Of a stretch of 64,000 nucleotides of DNA, positions 15,792 to 25,089 are shown one piece after another. This DNA is from Ignavibacterium sp. Lineage in GTDB: Bacteria > Bacteroidota > Ignavibacteria > Ignavibacteriales > Ignavibacteriaceae. The stretch spans positions 106,070-170,069 of the forward strand of contig JAGXRK010000044.1 in assembly GCA_018335755.1 (NCBI GenBank). Direction: 5' to 3'. The notes beneath the pieces are model-generated. The model was not told the origin of the DNA and did not search any database. It saw nothing but the letters and a program-made list of their open reading frames with translations. A program made the position numbers and the translations under genes. The number at the start of each line of letters is the position of its first letter. Positions within the stretch are counted from its first letter, which is position 1.

Positions 15792-16700
15792 ATGGGTAAA
15801 GTAGTTGGAAAAGACCTGGAATTCTGGTTTGATGGAATCGAACATCCGGTTGTAAGTGTATCGCCTGCAACGGAATTTGATACAGAGGACACAACAGATA
15901 CTGCGACTCCGGGTGACGGAAAGGATTTTGAGGTCATCCGCGGTGCAAGAAGCTTTAATATTGAAGCAATAATGTATGAGCCGGCAGGAGCTGAAATAAA
16001 TACCGGCACTTTAGTAGCCGGAGTTCGTTACCGTGTAACCGCAAAAGATACGGTTCTGGCTGCCTACGATGTCGGACAGCTCTTTGAAGCCGCTGGAACT
16101 GAAGTAATGTCCGCAACGGATAAAGTCGTTCCCCTTGGGGCAAAGGTAACCGGCAAGGCAATGTCGTTTGAGTTTGATTCGTCACCATACCCGGTTAGAG
16201 AACTCGGTTTTAATTTAGCCTATGACGAGCTGGACGGAACTGACAGTGAAACAACCGGCGATGCTAAGGAAACCGAGGTCAGCCGCGCAGAACGTGAAAC
16301 TACTCTGAGTGCAATAATGCGTGATGAAGACGCTGATCTGCTTTCAAGTAATCCGACTGCTGAAGATGTTGCTCTTGAGCTTTCAGCTACCACAAAGGTT
16401 GAGGGAACTGCTATAGTTACCACAAAAAACATAACAAATCCAACAACCGGGTTCGCAGAAGTTAATTATTCGCTTAAATGGAAGGGCGTTCCAACTGAAA
16501 CAAATTTTGGTCTCGCAGCCGGCGTTCAGAAAGCATTCAAACTGATCTTCAAAAGAGGAGTTGTAACAAACAAGGAATATACAGGCAATGCAGTAATAAC
16601 GGCTAAAAGTGTTAGCTGCAATGTTTCCGGAGTTGCAAGAATTACTTACACAGTTAGAGTAAACGGAGCGCAGACTGAAAATGTTAAAACTGACGCCTAA
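15792..16700 (+). CDS. Major tail tube protein with internally duplicated domain
   Basis: Forms the inner tube of the long tail. The 302-aa product contains two related segments. Residues about 10-62 ('EFWFDGIEHPV...EVIRGARSFNIEAIM') and about 125-177 ('SFEFDSSPYPV...EVSRAERETTLSAIM') align along their length with the same 'F.FD....PV' opening and 'E..R..R...I..IM' close. Between them sits a separate beta-rich module ('AGVRYRVTAKDTVLAAYDVGQLFEAAGTE') of a type often inserted in phage surface proteins. Location before the chaperone and tape measure genes makes the role secure. Confidence 0.82.
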   Translation: MGKVVGKDLEFWFDGIEHPVVSVSPATEFDTEDTTDTATPGDGKDFEVIRGARSFNIEAIMYEPAGAEINTGTLVAGVRYRVTAKDTVLAAYDVGQLFEAAGTEVMSATDKVVPLGAKVTGKAMSFEFDSSPYPVRELGFNLAYDELDGTDSETTGDAKETEVSRAERETTLSAIMRDEDADLLSSNPTAEDVALELSATTKVEGTAIVTTKNITNPTTGFAEVNYSLKWKGVPTETNFGLAAGVQKAFKLIFKRGVVTNKEYTGNAVITAKSVSCNVSGVARITYTVRVNGAQTENVKTDA

Positions 16701-17073
16701 TACAACCGAGATATTTATTCTTAATGAAAAGTTTCTTCTTTCGGAGAGATATGCTGAGGATGTAAATGCGTTGGCTGAGTATGCCAGAGGAAAGGAATTA
16801 ACCAGAATTGAATCTCTTTCCCAGGCTGTTATGACAGTAACATCAGCACTTAAGTATAACTATACTTTGCTTAAGTGGTACCAGCTGCGTAAAAGATTTA
16901 AACTTAAAAAGCTTACAAACCAACGATACTTAATTAAGCATCTTTCTGAAAGAAACATTTACGATCTTGCTTTCCGTGTATTGGAACTTGAAGGCATCGA
17001 TAATAAAAAAAAAGTAGTGACGGAGAAGATACCGGTCCCGGAATCTCAAGAGGAGTTGCTAACGCGCTTCTAA
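16681..17073 (+). CDS. Tail assembly chaperone, short (G-like) form
   Basis: A 130-aa mostly helical protein, starting inside the last codons of the tail tube gene. It lies exactly where lambda G/HK97 gp13-type chaperones sit, between tube and tape measure genes. Codons near its 3' end read AAT AAA AAA AAA GTA, giving a run of nine A then G. The -1 frame opens just at that run and continues almost to the tape measure start. Normal translation yields this short form; -1 slippage yields a longer GT-like form. The short protein is expected to bind tape measure and tube subunits during tail assembly. Confidence 0.8.
   Translation: MLKLTPNTTEIFILNEKFLLSERYAEDVNALAEYARGKELTRIESLSQAVMTVTSALKYNYTLLKWYQLRKRFKLKKLTNQRYLIKHLSERNIYDLAFRVLELEGIDNKKKVVTEKIPVPESQEELLTRF
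17005..17014 (+). promoter_or_regulatory. Slippery sequence for -1 programmed frameshift
   Basis: Nine A followed by G, with the zero frame reading AAA AAA AAA GTA. An A-AAA-AAG-type heptamer is one of the most efficient bacterial slippery sites. A TAA in the -1 frame at 17004-17006 closes that frame immediately upstream, so the -1 frame can only be entered here. No other run of this kind lies in the overlap. Confidence 0.75.
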
Positions 17074-17267
17074 GTCATTTTTTTTGCATTCCACTCGGTA
17101 AAGTTGAGAAACGATTCATAAGCGAATACCGGTTGTTAATAGACCAGGCTTTTAACATTGGCAATTTATACAGAGGCGGAAAGTTTGAAATGACGGACAG
17201 CCTTGATAAAAGAAATGCAGTGATAAGAGACATCGAACTTTTCATTTCGCAAGGAAGATTAAACTAA
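17013..17267 (+). CDS. Tail assembly chaperone frameshift extension (T-like part)
   Basis: In the -1 frame, 84 codons run from the slippery site to TAA two bases before the tape measure ATG. The residues look like real protein: 'SSDGEDTGPGISRGVANALLSHFF', then 'KVEKRFISEYRLLIDQAFNIGNLYRGGKFEM' and 'DKRNAVIRDIELFISQGRLN'. No independent start with a ribosome binding site exists near its beginning. Fused to the first 111 codons of the short form it gives a 195-aa product, equivalent to the lambda GT fusion. The other forward frame is closed by stops, so only a -1 shift works. Confidence 0.78.
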   Translation, partial: SSDGEDTGPGISRGVANALLSHFFCIPLGKVEKRFISEYRLLIDQAFNIGNLYRGGKFEMTDSLDKRNAVIRDIELFISQGRLN

Positions 17268-17268
17268 T

Positions 17269-19689
17269 ATGGCTAATGAAGAAAAACTTGGTGAAATTTA
17301 TGTAGCTATTAAAGCTAAGGTTGATCAGTTTGACGCTGATATTAAAAGTTTAAAGCAGCGAGTAGTAAGGGAAAAAACTGATATTGAGAAAAACGCTACT
17401 TTCAAAACCCGGTTCGACAATTCAATTGCACAACTCGATATTAAAAAACTTCAGGATCTCCGAAAAAGACTTCAACAGGAATTCGATAAAAAAATAAAGA
17501 TGAACGTTGATTCAGCTTCTCTGGAAAGGACCAGGGAAAAGATGGACAGCGTTAACCATGCTCTTCGCGGTATCAATGACGAAGCCAGCAAGTCACCATC
17601 TCTATTTAAACAAGTTGGAATAGCTGCCACAGCAGCTTTTGGGACAGCTAAGATAATTCAATTCGGATTTGAGGCTGTTAAGCTTGCCGGCAAAGTTGAA
17701 GGAATAAAAGTTGCATTTGACAGACTTAACCAACCTACATTACTCGATGAATTAAGAAGAGCCACACGAAACACGGTAGCTGACTGGGAATTAATGCAGA
17801 CAGCTATGCGTGCATCAAATTTCAAGATACCTCTTGATCAACTTGCTACCCTTCTCGAGTTCGCACAGAAACGAGCCACACAAACCGGGGAATCGGTTGA
17901 TTACCTGGTTAACTCTATCGTTGATGGTATCGGACGAAAATCTTCTCTGGTGCTTGATAACCTTGGAATTTCAGCAACAGAGCTCCAGGACGAGATCCGC
18001 AAGGTTGGTGATTTCGGGCAGGCAGCGGCTAATATAGTTGAGCGTGAACTTGGAAAAATGGGCGATGTTGCAGAAACCACTGCAGATAGAATGGCTCAGC
18101 TTAATGCACAAATCGAAAACCAAAAGGCTGCTTTAGGTAAAGACTTACTTCCTTATTGGAATTCTACATTAAGAGTGCTTGGCTGGGCTACAGATGGATT
18201 GGTTCTGTTTACAAGAGCACTTAAAAGTTTTGTAACCTTCGGACAATCCGAGGTTAAAAAAACTCTACAAGATCTAATTGATGAACATCAAAAGTACGCC
18301 AGTCTGCTGATGTTAACCTATAAGTTAACAGATAAAAACAGTTCTGCAATAATGCTTACATATAAACAACAAGCTGATACCGTTGGACAGGTGATTGAAA
18401 AAATTGGTGAACTTCAAAAAGAACAGCTTGGGTTAGTGTACGGTTCTGATGACTACCTGAAGAACTTAGAAAAAATTAAAAAGCTCGAGCAATCAATTGG
18501 AATTGATAAAAGTACAAAACAGAAGGTTGACGTAAGCTTTTCAATTCCCTCCGGTTATACAGCTGAGCAGGTTGCTGAGTTTGAAAAACTAAAGTTTGCC
18601 GTTACGGGATATGTTGAATTCCGTAATGCTCAAATCAAACTGAGTTATGAACAGGAATTAGCCAGGGCAAAAGGGAATACTGATGCAATTGCTAAAGCGG
18701 AAGAGAACAAAAAACTCGCAGTCGCCCGGCTTGAACAGGAAATCACAGAAATCCGGACAGATGCAGCGGAAACCACTATAAAGGAAATTGAAAAGATAAA
18801 TGATCAAGCGGAACAAGATTTATTAAAGCAGCTTGATGATGAATCAGATGCAATTACTGAAAGTTATAAAAAACGGGAAGATGCATTAGCTAATTATTTC
18901 AATTCAACAAAAATAAAAACTGAAGAATACTTTGAATTCAAGAAAAGAAAAATTGAAGAAGAGTATCAAGCATTCCTGGAAGCTACAGGTAACATTATTC
19001 TTGCTGAGCAGATGAAGAATGAAAAGTTAAAGGAATTGCAGGATGAACAAACCGATTATCAGTTTGAACAATGGCGTGCGCTCAACCAGGAAACCGAAAG
19101 AATTACAGAAAACATTGCAGGTGCATTCACATCCGGTTTGTTTGATCAACTAAGAATTAAAGCAGACCAAACTAACAACGCTTTAATCCGGGGATTCGCA
19201 AATATGGCGAATGCCTTTATTGCCGAAGTTGAAAGAATGATCGCGAAGTGGGTGGTGCTTATGACTTTGAGATCGATATTCGCAGCAGCCACCGGCGGCG
19301 CCTCTGAGGCAGTTCAAGCAATACCAGCTGCTGTTGGTCACTCAGGAGGTAATTTCATCGGGACCAACAAGGGAGTTAAAAAGCTTGCAGGTGGTGGAAG
19401 TTTTATTGTTCCCCAGGGATTTCCAAACGATAGTTATCCTCTCCTGGTTGAATCCGGAGAGAGAGTGAGCGTTACACCGGCTAACCAGGTAGGCAGTCAA
19501 AATGGTAGTATTGAACGATTACTATCACAAGTCAATAAGTCTATTCAGGCAATGAATATGAATCTGGTCCGGAAGGATATGTCTGTTAACATTGAGAACA
19601 GATCTCCGGATGTTGAGGTAATCGTTAAGAGATTAAAAAAAGTTGAGAATCAATTATCCATTGCTGGAATGAACTTCAATGAGCGTTAA
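17269..19689 (+). CDS. Tail tape measure protein
   Basis: Sets tail length and is ejected at infection. The 806-aa protein begins with coiled coil (residues about 20-110), has hydrophobic patches near 'GIAATAAFGTAKIIQFG' and 'MIAKWVVLMTLRSIFAAATGG', a long helical middle, and a Gly-rich C-terminal part with 'GNFIGTNKGVKKLAGGGSFIVPQGFPNDSYPLLVESGERV', the usual end motif of this family. It follows the frameshifted chaperone pair. Applying the usual relation of about 1.5 angstrom per residue gives a tail of roughly 120 nm, an estimate only. Confidence 0.9.
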   Translation: MANEEKLGEIYVAIKAKVDQFDADIKSLKQRVVREKTDIEKNATFKTRFDNSIAQLDIKKLQDLRKRLQQEFDKKIKMNVDSASLERTREKMDSVNHALRGINDEASKSPSLFKQVGIAATAAFGTAKIIQFGFEAVKLAGKVEGIKVAFDRLNQPTLLDELRRATRNTVADWELMQTAMRASNFKIPLDQLATLLEFAQKRATQTGESVDYLVNSIVDGIGRKSSLVLDNLGISATELQDEIRKVGDFGQAAANIVERELGKMGDVAETTADRMAQLNAQIENQKAALGKDLLPYWNSTLRVLGWATDGLVLFTRALKSFVTFGQSEVKKTLQDLIDEHQKYASLLMLTYKLTDKNSSAIMLTYKQQADTVGQVIEKIGELQKEQLGLVYGSDDYLKNLEKIKKLEQSIGIDKSTKQKVDVSFSIPSGYTAEQVAEFEKLKFAVTGYVEFRNAQIKLSYEQELARAKGNTDAIAKAEENKKLAVARLEQEITEIRTDAAETTIKEIEKINDQAEQDLLKQLDDESDAITESYKKREDALANYFNSTKIKTEEYFEFKKRKIEEEYQAFLEATGNIILAEQMKNEKLKELQDEQTDYQFEQWRALNQETERITENIAGAFTSGLFDQLRIKADQTNNALIRGFANMANAFIAEVERMIAKWVVLMTLRSIFAAATGGASEAVQAIPAAVGHSGGNFIGTNKGVKKLAGGGSFIVPQGFPNDSYPLLVESGERVSVTPANQVGSQNGSIERLLSQVNKSIQAMNMNLVRKDMSVNIENRSPDVEVIVKRLKKVENQLSIAGMNFNER

Positions 19690-21577
19690 AGCGGTAGTAA
19701 AAATAAATGATGTTGATGTAAGCAGCTATGTTTATAATTCATCCCTTATACAAATTGTAAACAGGAATAGAGACTACTCTCCTGTATTTGAAGGAATGAG
19801 GCTTTCCTTATCAAGTGCAGTTCCTAATGAGCCTTTGAAGAATCAGGAAGTATTAATAACTGTAAATGATACGCAGGATGTTTTCCTGGGTATTATTAAG
19901 GACATTCGATTCAATCAGTCCTTATCTTTATGGGAGTTGGAGATCGATCATTATTTATTGCAATTAGAAAACTTTTTAGTTCAGCACGCTGATCTTCATA
20001 ATGATTTTGTTTTGGAATCTATAAACGATGATGCAACCTGGAACGAATTCACTGTAAACACAACCGATAATTATTTGGTTCGCACTGATCACGGTCTTTC
20101 GGATGGAGATAAAATTGTTTTGAAATCTTCAGATACTCTTCCGGCTCCCCTTGTAAACACAAATCGATACTATGTAAAAAAAATTAATGATGATAATGTA
20201 AAGCTGTATGAAGATATGGCATTACTTTGGGATAATGATGCTCTCAATTTTACAAATGATCGGCACGTCAACATAACAAATTCAGGAACCGGAACTCATT
20301 CTTTTTCTCTTGATTTGGATAATAAAAAATATAATGATTGGAGTTTTTACAGAGATATAAAATACAGTAAAGGAACTACAAATCAATTTTATTCTCAGCT
20401 GATTCCAAATAATAATGTTTATCCGATGCAATTAAATTATCCTCAGAATTCTGATAAGGAAGAATATAATTTAATTGTTTTTGATACGGATGGAACTTTG
20501 CCAACCGGCCTTTCAAAAGATCGAGCTTACATTGCGGCTTATGAAAATCTTGCTGGAGGATGGTTTCAGATCTATGCAAATTGGACTGATTATGTGAATG
20601 ATAATGCCATTTCTCCTGGGGCTACTGGATCAGACCAGCAATGGTTTTCTGTTTTGAGGAGAAAATCCGGAGATGCAGATCTCTGGACTTCAATGCCTAC
20701 TGCTATTATTCAGCTTAAATTTTTTGTTGAAACTGTGTTTAAGAAAATAGGAGTAACGTTAGATACAACGGAAATTGATACTATTATTCAATACAGGTAC
20801 ACAACGGAATTTCAATCCTATAAATGGGATGATATTTACTTAATGGAATGCCTGCTCTACAATGTTGATCAATCAAAACCAGTTTATCATTCTGATGTTA
20901 TCACAGATACAACCTGCCTGGAACTTATTCAGGATATTTTTCAAAGACTGGGTATTACGATCCGGCTTAAAGATGCTTCAACTAAAGAGTATGAATTATT
21001 ATCACAGAAAAAAGATGAATTCGGAAGGATAAGACCTGAAATCGAAGCTATGTGGGTAATTGAAGAAAAATATTCAGATGATTATAATGAAAAAGATTTG
21101 ATTGACACAAAGAGAGGATGGTTCTATTCTCATCCGCTGGTTTCGGTTTTTCAGCAGGAGGCACTGAGTTTTATATATAACAATAGGAGATTTAAGGAAT
21201 TTGAACAGTACCTGGAAAGGCATCTAAGATTAAATGATTCAGACGGACAGCAAATGTCTGATTTTTCTGTAAGGAATAATCTTGTCTTTTTTCTGTATGA
21301 TAAGTTTGAAACCAATGGAGCTTATAATGTCAGGATGCTAAGAGATGGTGCTGTTCTTGATGGAACTGAAATGTTATTAAATCCTAATTATTCTCCTTCT
21401 CAAAATGCGTTAATGGTAAACAGTCAATACGCTCTTCTTAACCATACGCGTGAAGAAATATCTTTCCGGCTGGAACTTTTAGACCAGGATATTTATACAG
21501 TTAAAGAGTTGTGGTTAGATATTAAAAAAGATTTGATAAGAGTAGTCCAGGAAATTAACCAATTGGTGAGCGGATAA
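19679..21577 (+). CDS. Distal tail / baseplate protein with inserted beta modules
   Basis: A 632-aa protein overlapping the end of the tape measure gene by 11 bp, the usual place of the distal tail (Dit/Tal) protein. The N-terminal 110 residues ('VKINDVDVSSYVYNSSLIQIVNRNRDYS...LWELEIDHYLLQLENFL') form the tail-hub-like part. Two repeats of a 'glide over, given, value' beta module follow, seen as 'HGLSDGDKIVLKSSDTLP...YYVKKINDDNVKLYED...NSGTGTHSFS' and again around residues 265-320; such modules are frequent insertions in phage proteins. The C-terminal half has no recognised motif. Confidence 0.65.
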   Translation: MSVKAVVKINDVDVSSYVYNSSLIQIVNRNRDYSPVFEGMRLSLSSAVPNEPLKNQEVLITVNDTQDVFLGIIKDIRFNQSLSLWELEIDHYLLQLENFLVQHADLHNDFVLESINDDATWNEFTVNTTDNYLVRTDHGLSDGDKIVLKSSDTLPAPLVNTNRYYVKKINDDNVKLYEDMALLWDNDALNFTNDRHVNITNSGTGTHSFSLDLDNKKYNDWSFYRDIKYSKGTTNQFYSQLIPNNNVYPMQLNYPQNSDKEEYNLIVFDTDGTLPTGLSKDRAYIAAYENLAGGWFQIYANWTDYVNDNAISPGATGSDQQWFSVLRRKSGDADLWTSMPTAIIQLKFFVETVFKKIGVTLDTTEIDTIIQYRYTTEFQSYKWDDIYLMECLLYNVDQSKPVYHSDVITDTTCLELIQDIFQRLGITIRLKDASTKEYELLSQKKDEFGRIRPEIEAMWVIEEKYSDDYNEKDLIDTKRGWFYSHPLVSVFQQEALSFIYNNRRFKEFEQYLERHLRLNDSDGQQMSDFSVRNNLVFFLYDKFETNGAYNVRMLRDGAVLDGTEMLLNPNYSPSQNALMVNSQYALLNHTREEISFRLELLDQDIYTVKELWLDIKKDLIRVVQEINQLVSG

Positions 21578-22024
21578 ATGCAGAATTCAATTTTCGGAAT
21601 CGAAGCTCCTCAATTTGAAGCTGATTCAGAAATAATTTTATTAGATCACGTTGTGATAGAAAGAGCGAATGACTCGTTTTATTATGGAGATATTATTCAC
21701 GAATCGGTTTTCAACAGATACATAGTCTGGACTGATATGGGAGATCATTTCAATTTTAGATTATTGATGTATCTGTTTAAGTATGATAATCCTCAGGAGA
21801 AGTACGATGAATTGAAACTCTATCACAGATCTCTGGTTAAGCTTTGGAGAAGAAGAGACGGTCAACCATTCAGAAATAATAATGATGAAATAGTACTTTT
21901 CAGATTCGATCAAATGAATGAAAGCTTTTTGCACAATGTTAAATATCCTGATGTGCTAACACTTGTGTTTAAATCGCAAGATCCTATTGACATTTCAAAA
22001 ACCTTGGTGAGTTATGGCAGCTAA
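21578..22024 (+). CDS. Baseplate-region protein, first of a paralogous pair
   Basis: A 148-aa protein beginning 'NSIFGIEAPQFEADSEIILLDHVV'. It is clearly paralogous to the next gene: both share 'SIFGI.AP.F', 'GDH', 'LFKYD.P..KY.EL..Y', and 'RRDG'. No known family is recognised. It follows the distal tail gene directly and overlaps its paralogue by 11 bp. The two may form alternating subunits of one baseplate ring; this is inference from tandem duplication. Confidence 0.6.
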   Translation: MQNSIFGIEAPQFEADSEIILLDHVVIERANDSFYYGDIIHESVFNRYIVWTDMGDHFNFRLLMYLFKYDNPQEKYDELKLYHRSLVKLWRRRDGQPFRNNNDEIVLFRFDQMNESFLHNVKYPDVLTLVFKSQDPIDISKTLVSYGS

Positions 22025-22544
22025 AGATTCAATTTTCGGAATACAGGCTCCAAAATTTGTTGATGATGAAAGCAATGAAGTATTGTTGAATTACTTTGTT
22101 GTTTTGAAAGATGAGAAAGATTTTGGAACTATTGAACATCAATCAATAATCAATCGACATAGAGAATGGGTTGATAAGGGAGATCATTGGATATTTGAAG
22201 GACTTATTCATTTATTCAAATATGATGATCCGGAGGCAAAGTACTTGGAACTTCAAAATTATTATAAGCAGAATGTAAGACTATATAAAAGAAGAGATGG
22301 ATCTTTTTATCTTAATAACAATTTGGATCCAGTTTATTTTAGACTGGATAAATTAGAGCCTATAGTGTTAACATCTAAAAACGCTCCCGATGGGCTTCTA
22401 ATTAGTTTTGTTTCTATTGAGCCTGTAAACACTCTCATTAGATCTAAAAAATCATTGATTTATTCTAACGTAGAAGTAAAGAATGCTTATTCTATGTTAG
22501 AAAACTGTTCTTTCAATCAAAATGTAGAAACGGAGATTCCATAA
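22014..22544 (+). CDS. Baseplate-region protein, second of a paralogous pair
   Basis: A 176-aa paralogue of the preceding gene, opening 'DSIFGIQAPKFVDDESNEVLLNYFVV' and retaining the 'KGDHWIFEGLIHLFKYDDPEAKYLELQNYY' and 'YKRRDGSFYLNNN' blocks. It has about 30 extra C-terminal residues that its partner lacks. The copies have diverged strongly, so the duplication is old. Function unknown; likely a tail tip structural component. Confidence 0.6.
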   Translation: MAAKDSIFGIQAPKFVDDESNEVLLNYFVVLKDEKDFGTIEHQSIINRHREWVDKGDHWIFEGLIHLFKYDDPEAKYLELQNYYKQNVRLYKRRDGSFYLNNNLDPVYFRLDKLEPIVLTSKNAPDGLLISFVSIEPVNTLIRSKKSLIYSNVEVKNAYSMLENCSFNQNVETEIP

Positions 22545-22545
22545 A

Positions 22546-23757
22546 ATGAAAAGTCATAAATTAAAATTAGATACTGTTTTAGAATTAAAGGATGCTTTTG
22601 GTAAGACTAAATTAAAAACAATTTTGAACAGTCGAACTATAAAAGAAAATACAATCGATATTATAAAGTTTAATAAAAGGGGTCATATTCTTAGCGAGAT
22701 ATATAATATGCCAATGAGAAGTTTATTAAAAAATCAAATGGGGTTATATTATTATCATTTTGGTAACAATCCAAGTTTTCCTACCTCTCCGACGGATTTA
22801 AGGGTGAGAAATTATAACAATGCAGTTGGCAACCAGTCAGTTTTCACTCTTATTAGTAATGGAACTACTGATCAGGGTGGGATTAGAGCCTCAACTGGAA
22901 GTACAGCCGTAGGTCTTATGGATTATAATTTACCTGGAACTTTGTTAGGTTATGGAAGTGGAACAAATCAATTAAACCACTCCTCAATGACTACAAATGC
23001 TATTGTACAAGAAGGAGCTTCTTATAAGCTGACAGCTTATCGAACTTTGACAAACAATTCTGGGGCTTCAATTACTATTCAATCTTTAGGTTGTTTGAGA
23101 AATTCCAATATGGCAACTCTTAGTGATATGGTTTTGTGCGCTTCAGATAGAGTATTAAAAAATGGGAATCCAATTTCTATTACTTTGAATAACACTGAGT
23201 CTATCAGAATTTTATATAATTTTTATTTTGATTTAAGTGAAGGTGCTGTAAAAGCCTTAGCTCAAATCCACTATAATGGCGCGTTAGCTAATACATCTAC
23301 TGGAGGAACTTCGTTGGATGTTGATGGAGACTTGGTTTTTGCGGGATCGTTAAATAATAATACTCATCAAACTTGCAGATTAGTAAATGCAGCTGGAAGT
23401 GATTATGGAATAAGAGTTGGGACAGGAACTAATACTGTTACAGTAGATGATTATCAAATTGATGGGCTGATTGGTATTGGAACAGGAGCGGGTCAGTTAA
23501 CAAGTCTCGCAACAGAAATTGGAGAGGTCTTAAACAAAGTGGATGAATCCATTACTTTTACTATTAGAAGACTTTTTATAAACGATCACGTAGATACTAT
23601 TACAGTAAATAATTATGGAGTGATTGCAAGAAATTGGAGTGCTTATCAGGCATTTGAAAATAGAAGAATGCTTTATATAAAAAAACGCACTGCACCCATT
23701 CCAATTGCTAATTTAGAAAGTTTAGAAGTTGCGCAAAGATTTACAATTGAAGTATAA
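22546..23757 (+). CDS. Putative tail tip / receptor-binding protein
   Basis: A 403-aa protein with a short helical N terminus ('KLKLDTVLELKDAFGKTKLKTILNSRTIKEN') followed by a long Gly/Thr/Asn-rich, strand-predicted region, for example 'GTTDQGGIRASTGSTAVGL' and 'RVGTGTNTVTVDDYQIDGLIGIGTGAGQL'. That composition is typical of tail tip and spike proteins. It lies between the baseplate pair and the fibre gene. No enzymatic motif is visible, and the sequence is A+T-rich compared with the head genes. Confidence 0.55.
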   Translation: MKSHKLKLDTVLELKDAFGKTKLKTILNSRTIKENTIDIIKFNKRGHILSEIYNMPMRSLLKNQMGLYYYHFGNNPSFPTSPTDLRVRNYNNAVGNQSVFTLISNGTTDQGGIRASTGSTAVGLMDYNLPGTLLGYGSGTNQLNHSSMTTNAIVQEGASYKLTAYRTLTNNSGASITIQSLGCLRNSNMATLSDMVLCASDRVLKNGNPISITLNNTESIRILYNFYFDLSEGAVKALAQIHYNGALANTSTGGTSLDVDGDLVFAGSLNNNTHQTCRLVNAAGSDYGIRVGTGTNTVTVDDYQIDGLIGIGTGAGQLTSLATEIGEVLNKVDESITFTIRRLFINDHVDTITVNNYGVIARNWSAYQAFENRRMLYIKKRTAPIPIANLESLEVAQRFTIEV

Positions 23758-23770
23758 ATAGGAGCTGATA

Positions 23771-24946
23771 ATGTTGAGTAATTTAGATATGAAAAAATTA
23801 AAAAGATTTTTATCTCAAATATCTTCCTCTACTTCTGGGGCAGTTAATACGGTTGTTGACTGGTTGAATATTACAAGTAAACCAACAGAGTTTCCGCCTG
23901 AAAGTCACGATCACGACGATCTATATTTGAATAAAGAAAATACAGATGCTTTTACTCCTGATGCTGATTATGAACCTGCTACAAAAAAATATGTGGATGA
24001 TAATGCTGGTGGAATAGATATAAACTCTTTAACAGAAAAAACAACTCCGGTTGATGACGATATTTTTGTCATTGAAGACAGTGCTGATTCTTTTAATAAA
24101 AAGAAATTAAAAGTTTCTAATTTGCCATTAGGTGGTGGTGGTGGGGGGGGTGTTTCAGTTACTGAATTTAATTCTTATCAAGAATTATTAGATGATACAA
24201 CTGTTGAGGATGGAAACTTTGGAGTAGTTGAAAACTTAATGAACACTATATTTATTAAATTTACCGACTGGTATGCTCTTGGAAGAAAGTTGATATGGAA
24301 AATGACAGCAAACACAAAGTGGTACTTAGCTTTAGAGGATAATGTTAATGACTCTTCTGGAAATGGGTTTGATGCGACTGCAACTGATGTAACCTATGTT
24401 ACTGGAAAAGTTGGAGTTAAGGCTGGAAGTTTTAATGGATCTACAAGTAAGGGAATTTATCTTGGCAATGTACTTGGGGGAGCTGTAATTACTAACATTA
24501 CAATAATGTGCTGGGCATACTTATCTGGAACTTCTTTGAAGGGTGTGTTTGTGAATGTAGGTAGTGAGCCTGAGGGCAATGGTTATAATACTCGTGGATT
24601 TGGTATAGGAGTTGGAGGTACTACGGCTGATAATAATGGAAACAATTTAATTGGCATTTATGATGGGGTTCGTTGGATGGCAACTGGAAGAGCAATTGGA
24701 ACTGGTTGGCATCACATTGCTATGACTATAAATGAAAGTTCAAAGCCAGCTTTATACTTGGATGGGGTTCAAGTTTATACTGATGTGGGAACAAATCCAC
24801 GATCATTAAACGCAACAACTCCAAACGCAGTTGTTGGAGCTTCATACAATAATAGATTTTTTAATGGGTATGTGGATGAAGTAATAGTTGAGAGCAGGTT
24901 ATGGACTCCTCAAGAAGTAATGGAATACTATAATCAAACGCTGTAA
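23771..24946 (+). CDS. Tail fibre with LamG/concanavalin-like binding domain
   Basis: The last prophage structural gene, a 391-aa fibre. The N terminus has 'FPPESHDHDDLYLNKENT', a collar motif common in phage fibres, then 'YEPATKKYVDDNAGG', a further standard fibre repeat. A polyglycine hinge follows, encoded by a G8 run at 24143-24150. The C-terminal 190 residues form a LamG-type domain ('DSSGNGFDATATDVTYV', 'GSFNGSTSKGIYLG', 'GTGWHHIAMTI', 'LYLDGVQVY', 'FFNGYVDEVIVESRLWTPQEV'), expected to bind surface glycans. It presumably contributes to host range. Confidence 0.82.
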   Translation: MLSNLDMKKLKRFLSQISSSTSGAVNTVVDWLNITSKPTEFPPESHDHDDLYLNKENTDAFTPDADYEPATKKYVDDNAGGIDINSLTEKTTPVDDDIFVIEDSADSFNKKKLKVSNLPLGGGGGGGVSVTEFNSYQELLDDTTVEDGNFGVVENLMNTIFIKFTDWYALGRKLIWKMTANTKWYLALEDNVNDSSGNGFDATATDVTYVTGKVGVKAGSFNGSTSKGIYLGNVLGGAVITNITIMCWAYLSGTSLKGVFVNVGSEPEGNGYNTRGFGIGVGGTTADNNGNNLIGIYDGVRWMATGRAIGTGWHHIAMTINESSKPALYLDGVQVYTDVGTNPRSLNATTPNAVVGASYNNRFFNGYVDEVIVESRLWTPQEVMEYYNQTL

Positions 24947-25089
24947 GGATTTTTATAATGTGTTTTACAAGAGAAGAAAAATATTTGACTATAACACTAT
25001 TATAACACTTTTTGTAAAAAACAGGCTTAAAAGAAGGAAGATGCAAGAAATTTGTTTTATTTTTAATTAAAAAATGAAGCGCCTACTTA

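Noticed and set aside
17074..17268. Empty spacer or decayed gene before the tape measure
   Set aside because: The -1 frame is open, has protein-like composition and begins exactly at an A9G slippery run, so it is part of a frameshifted gene.
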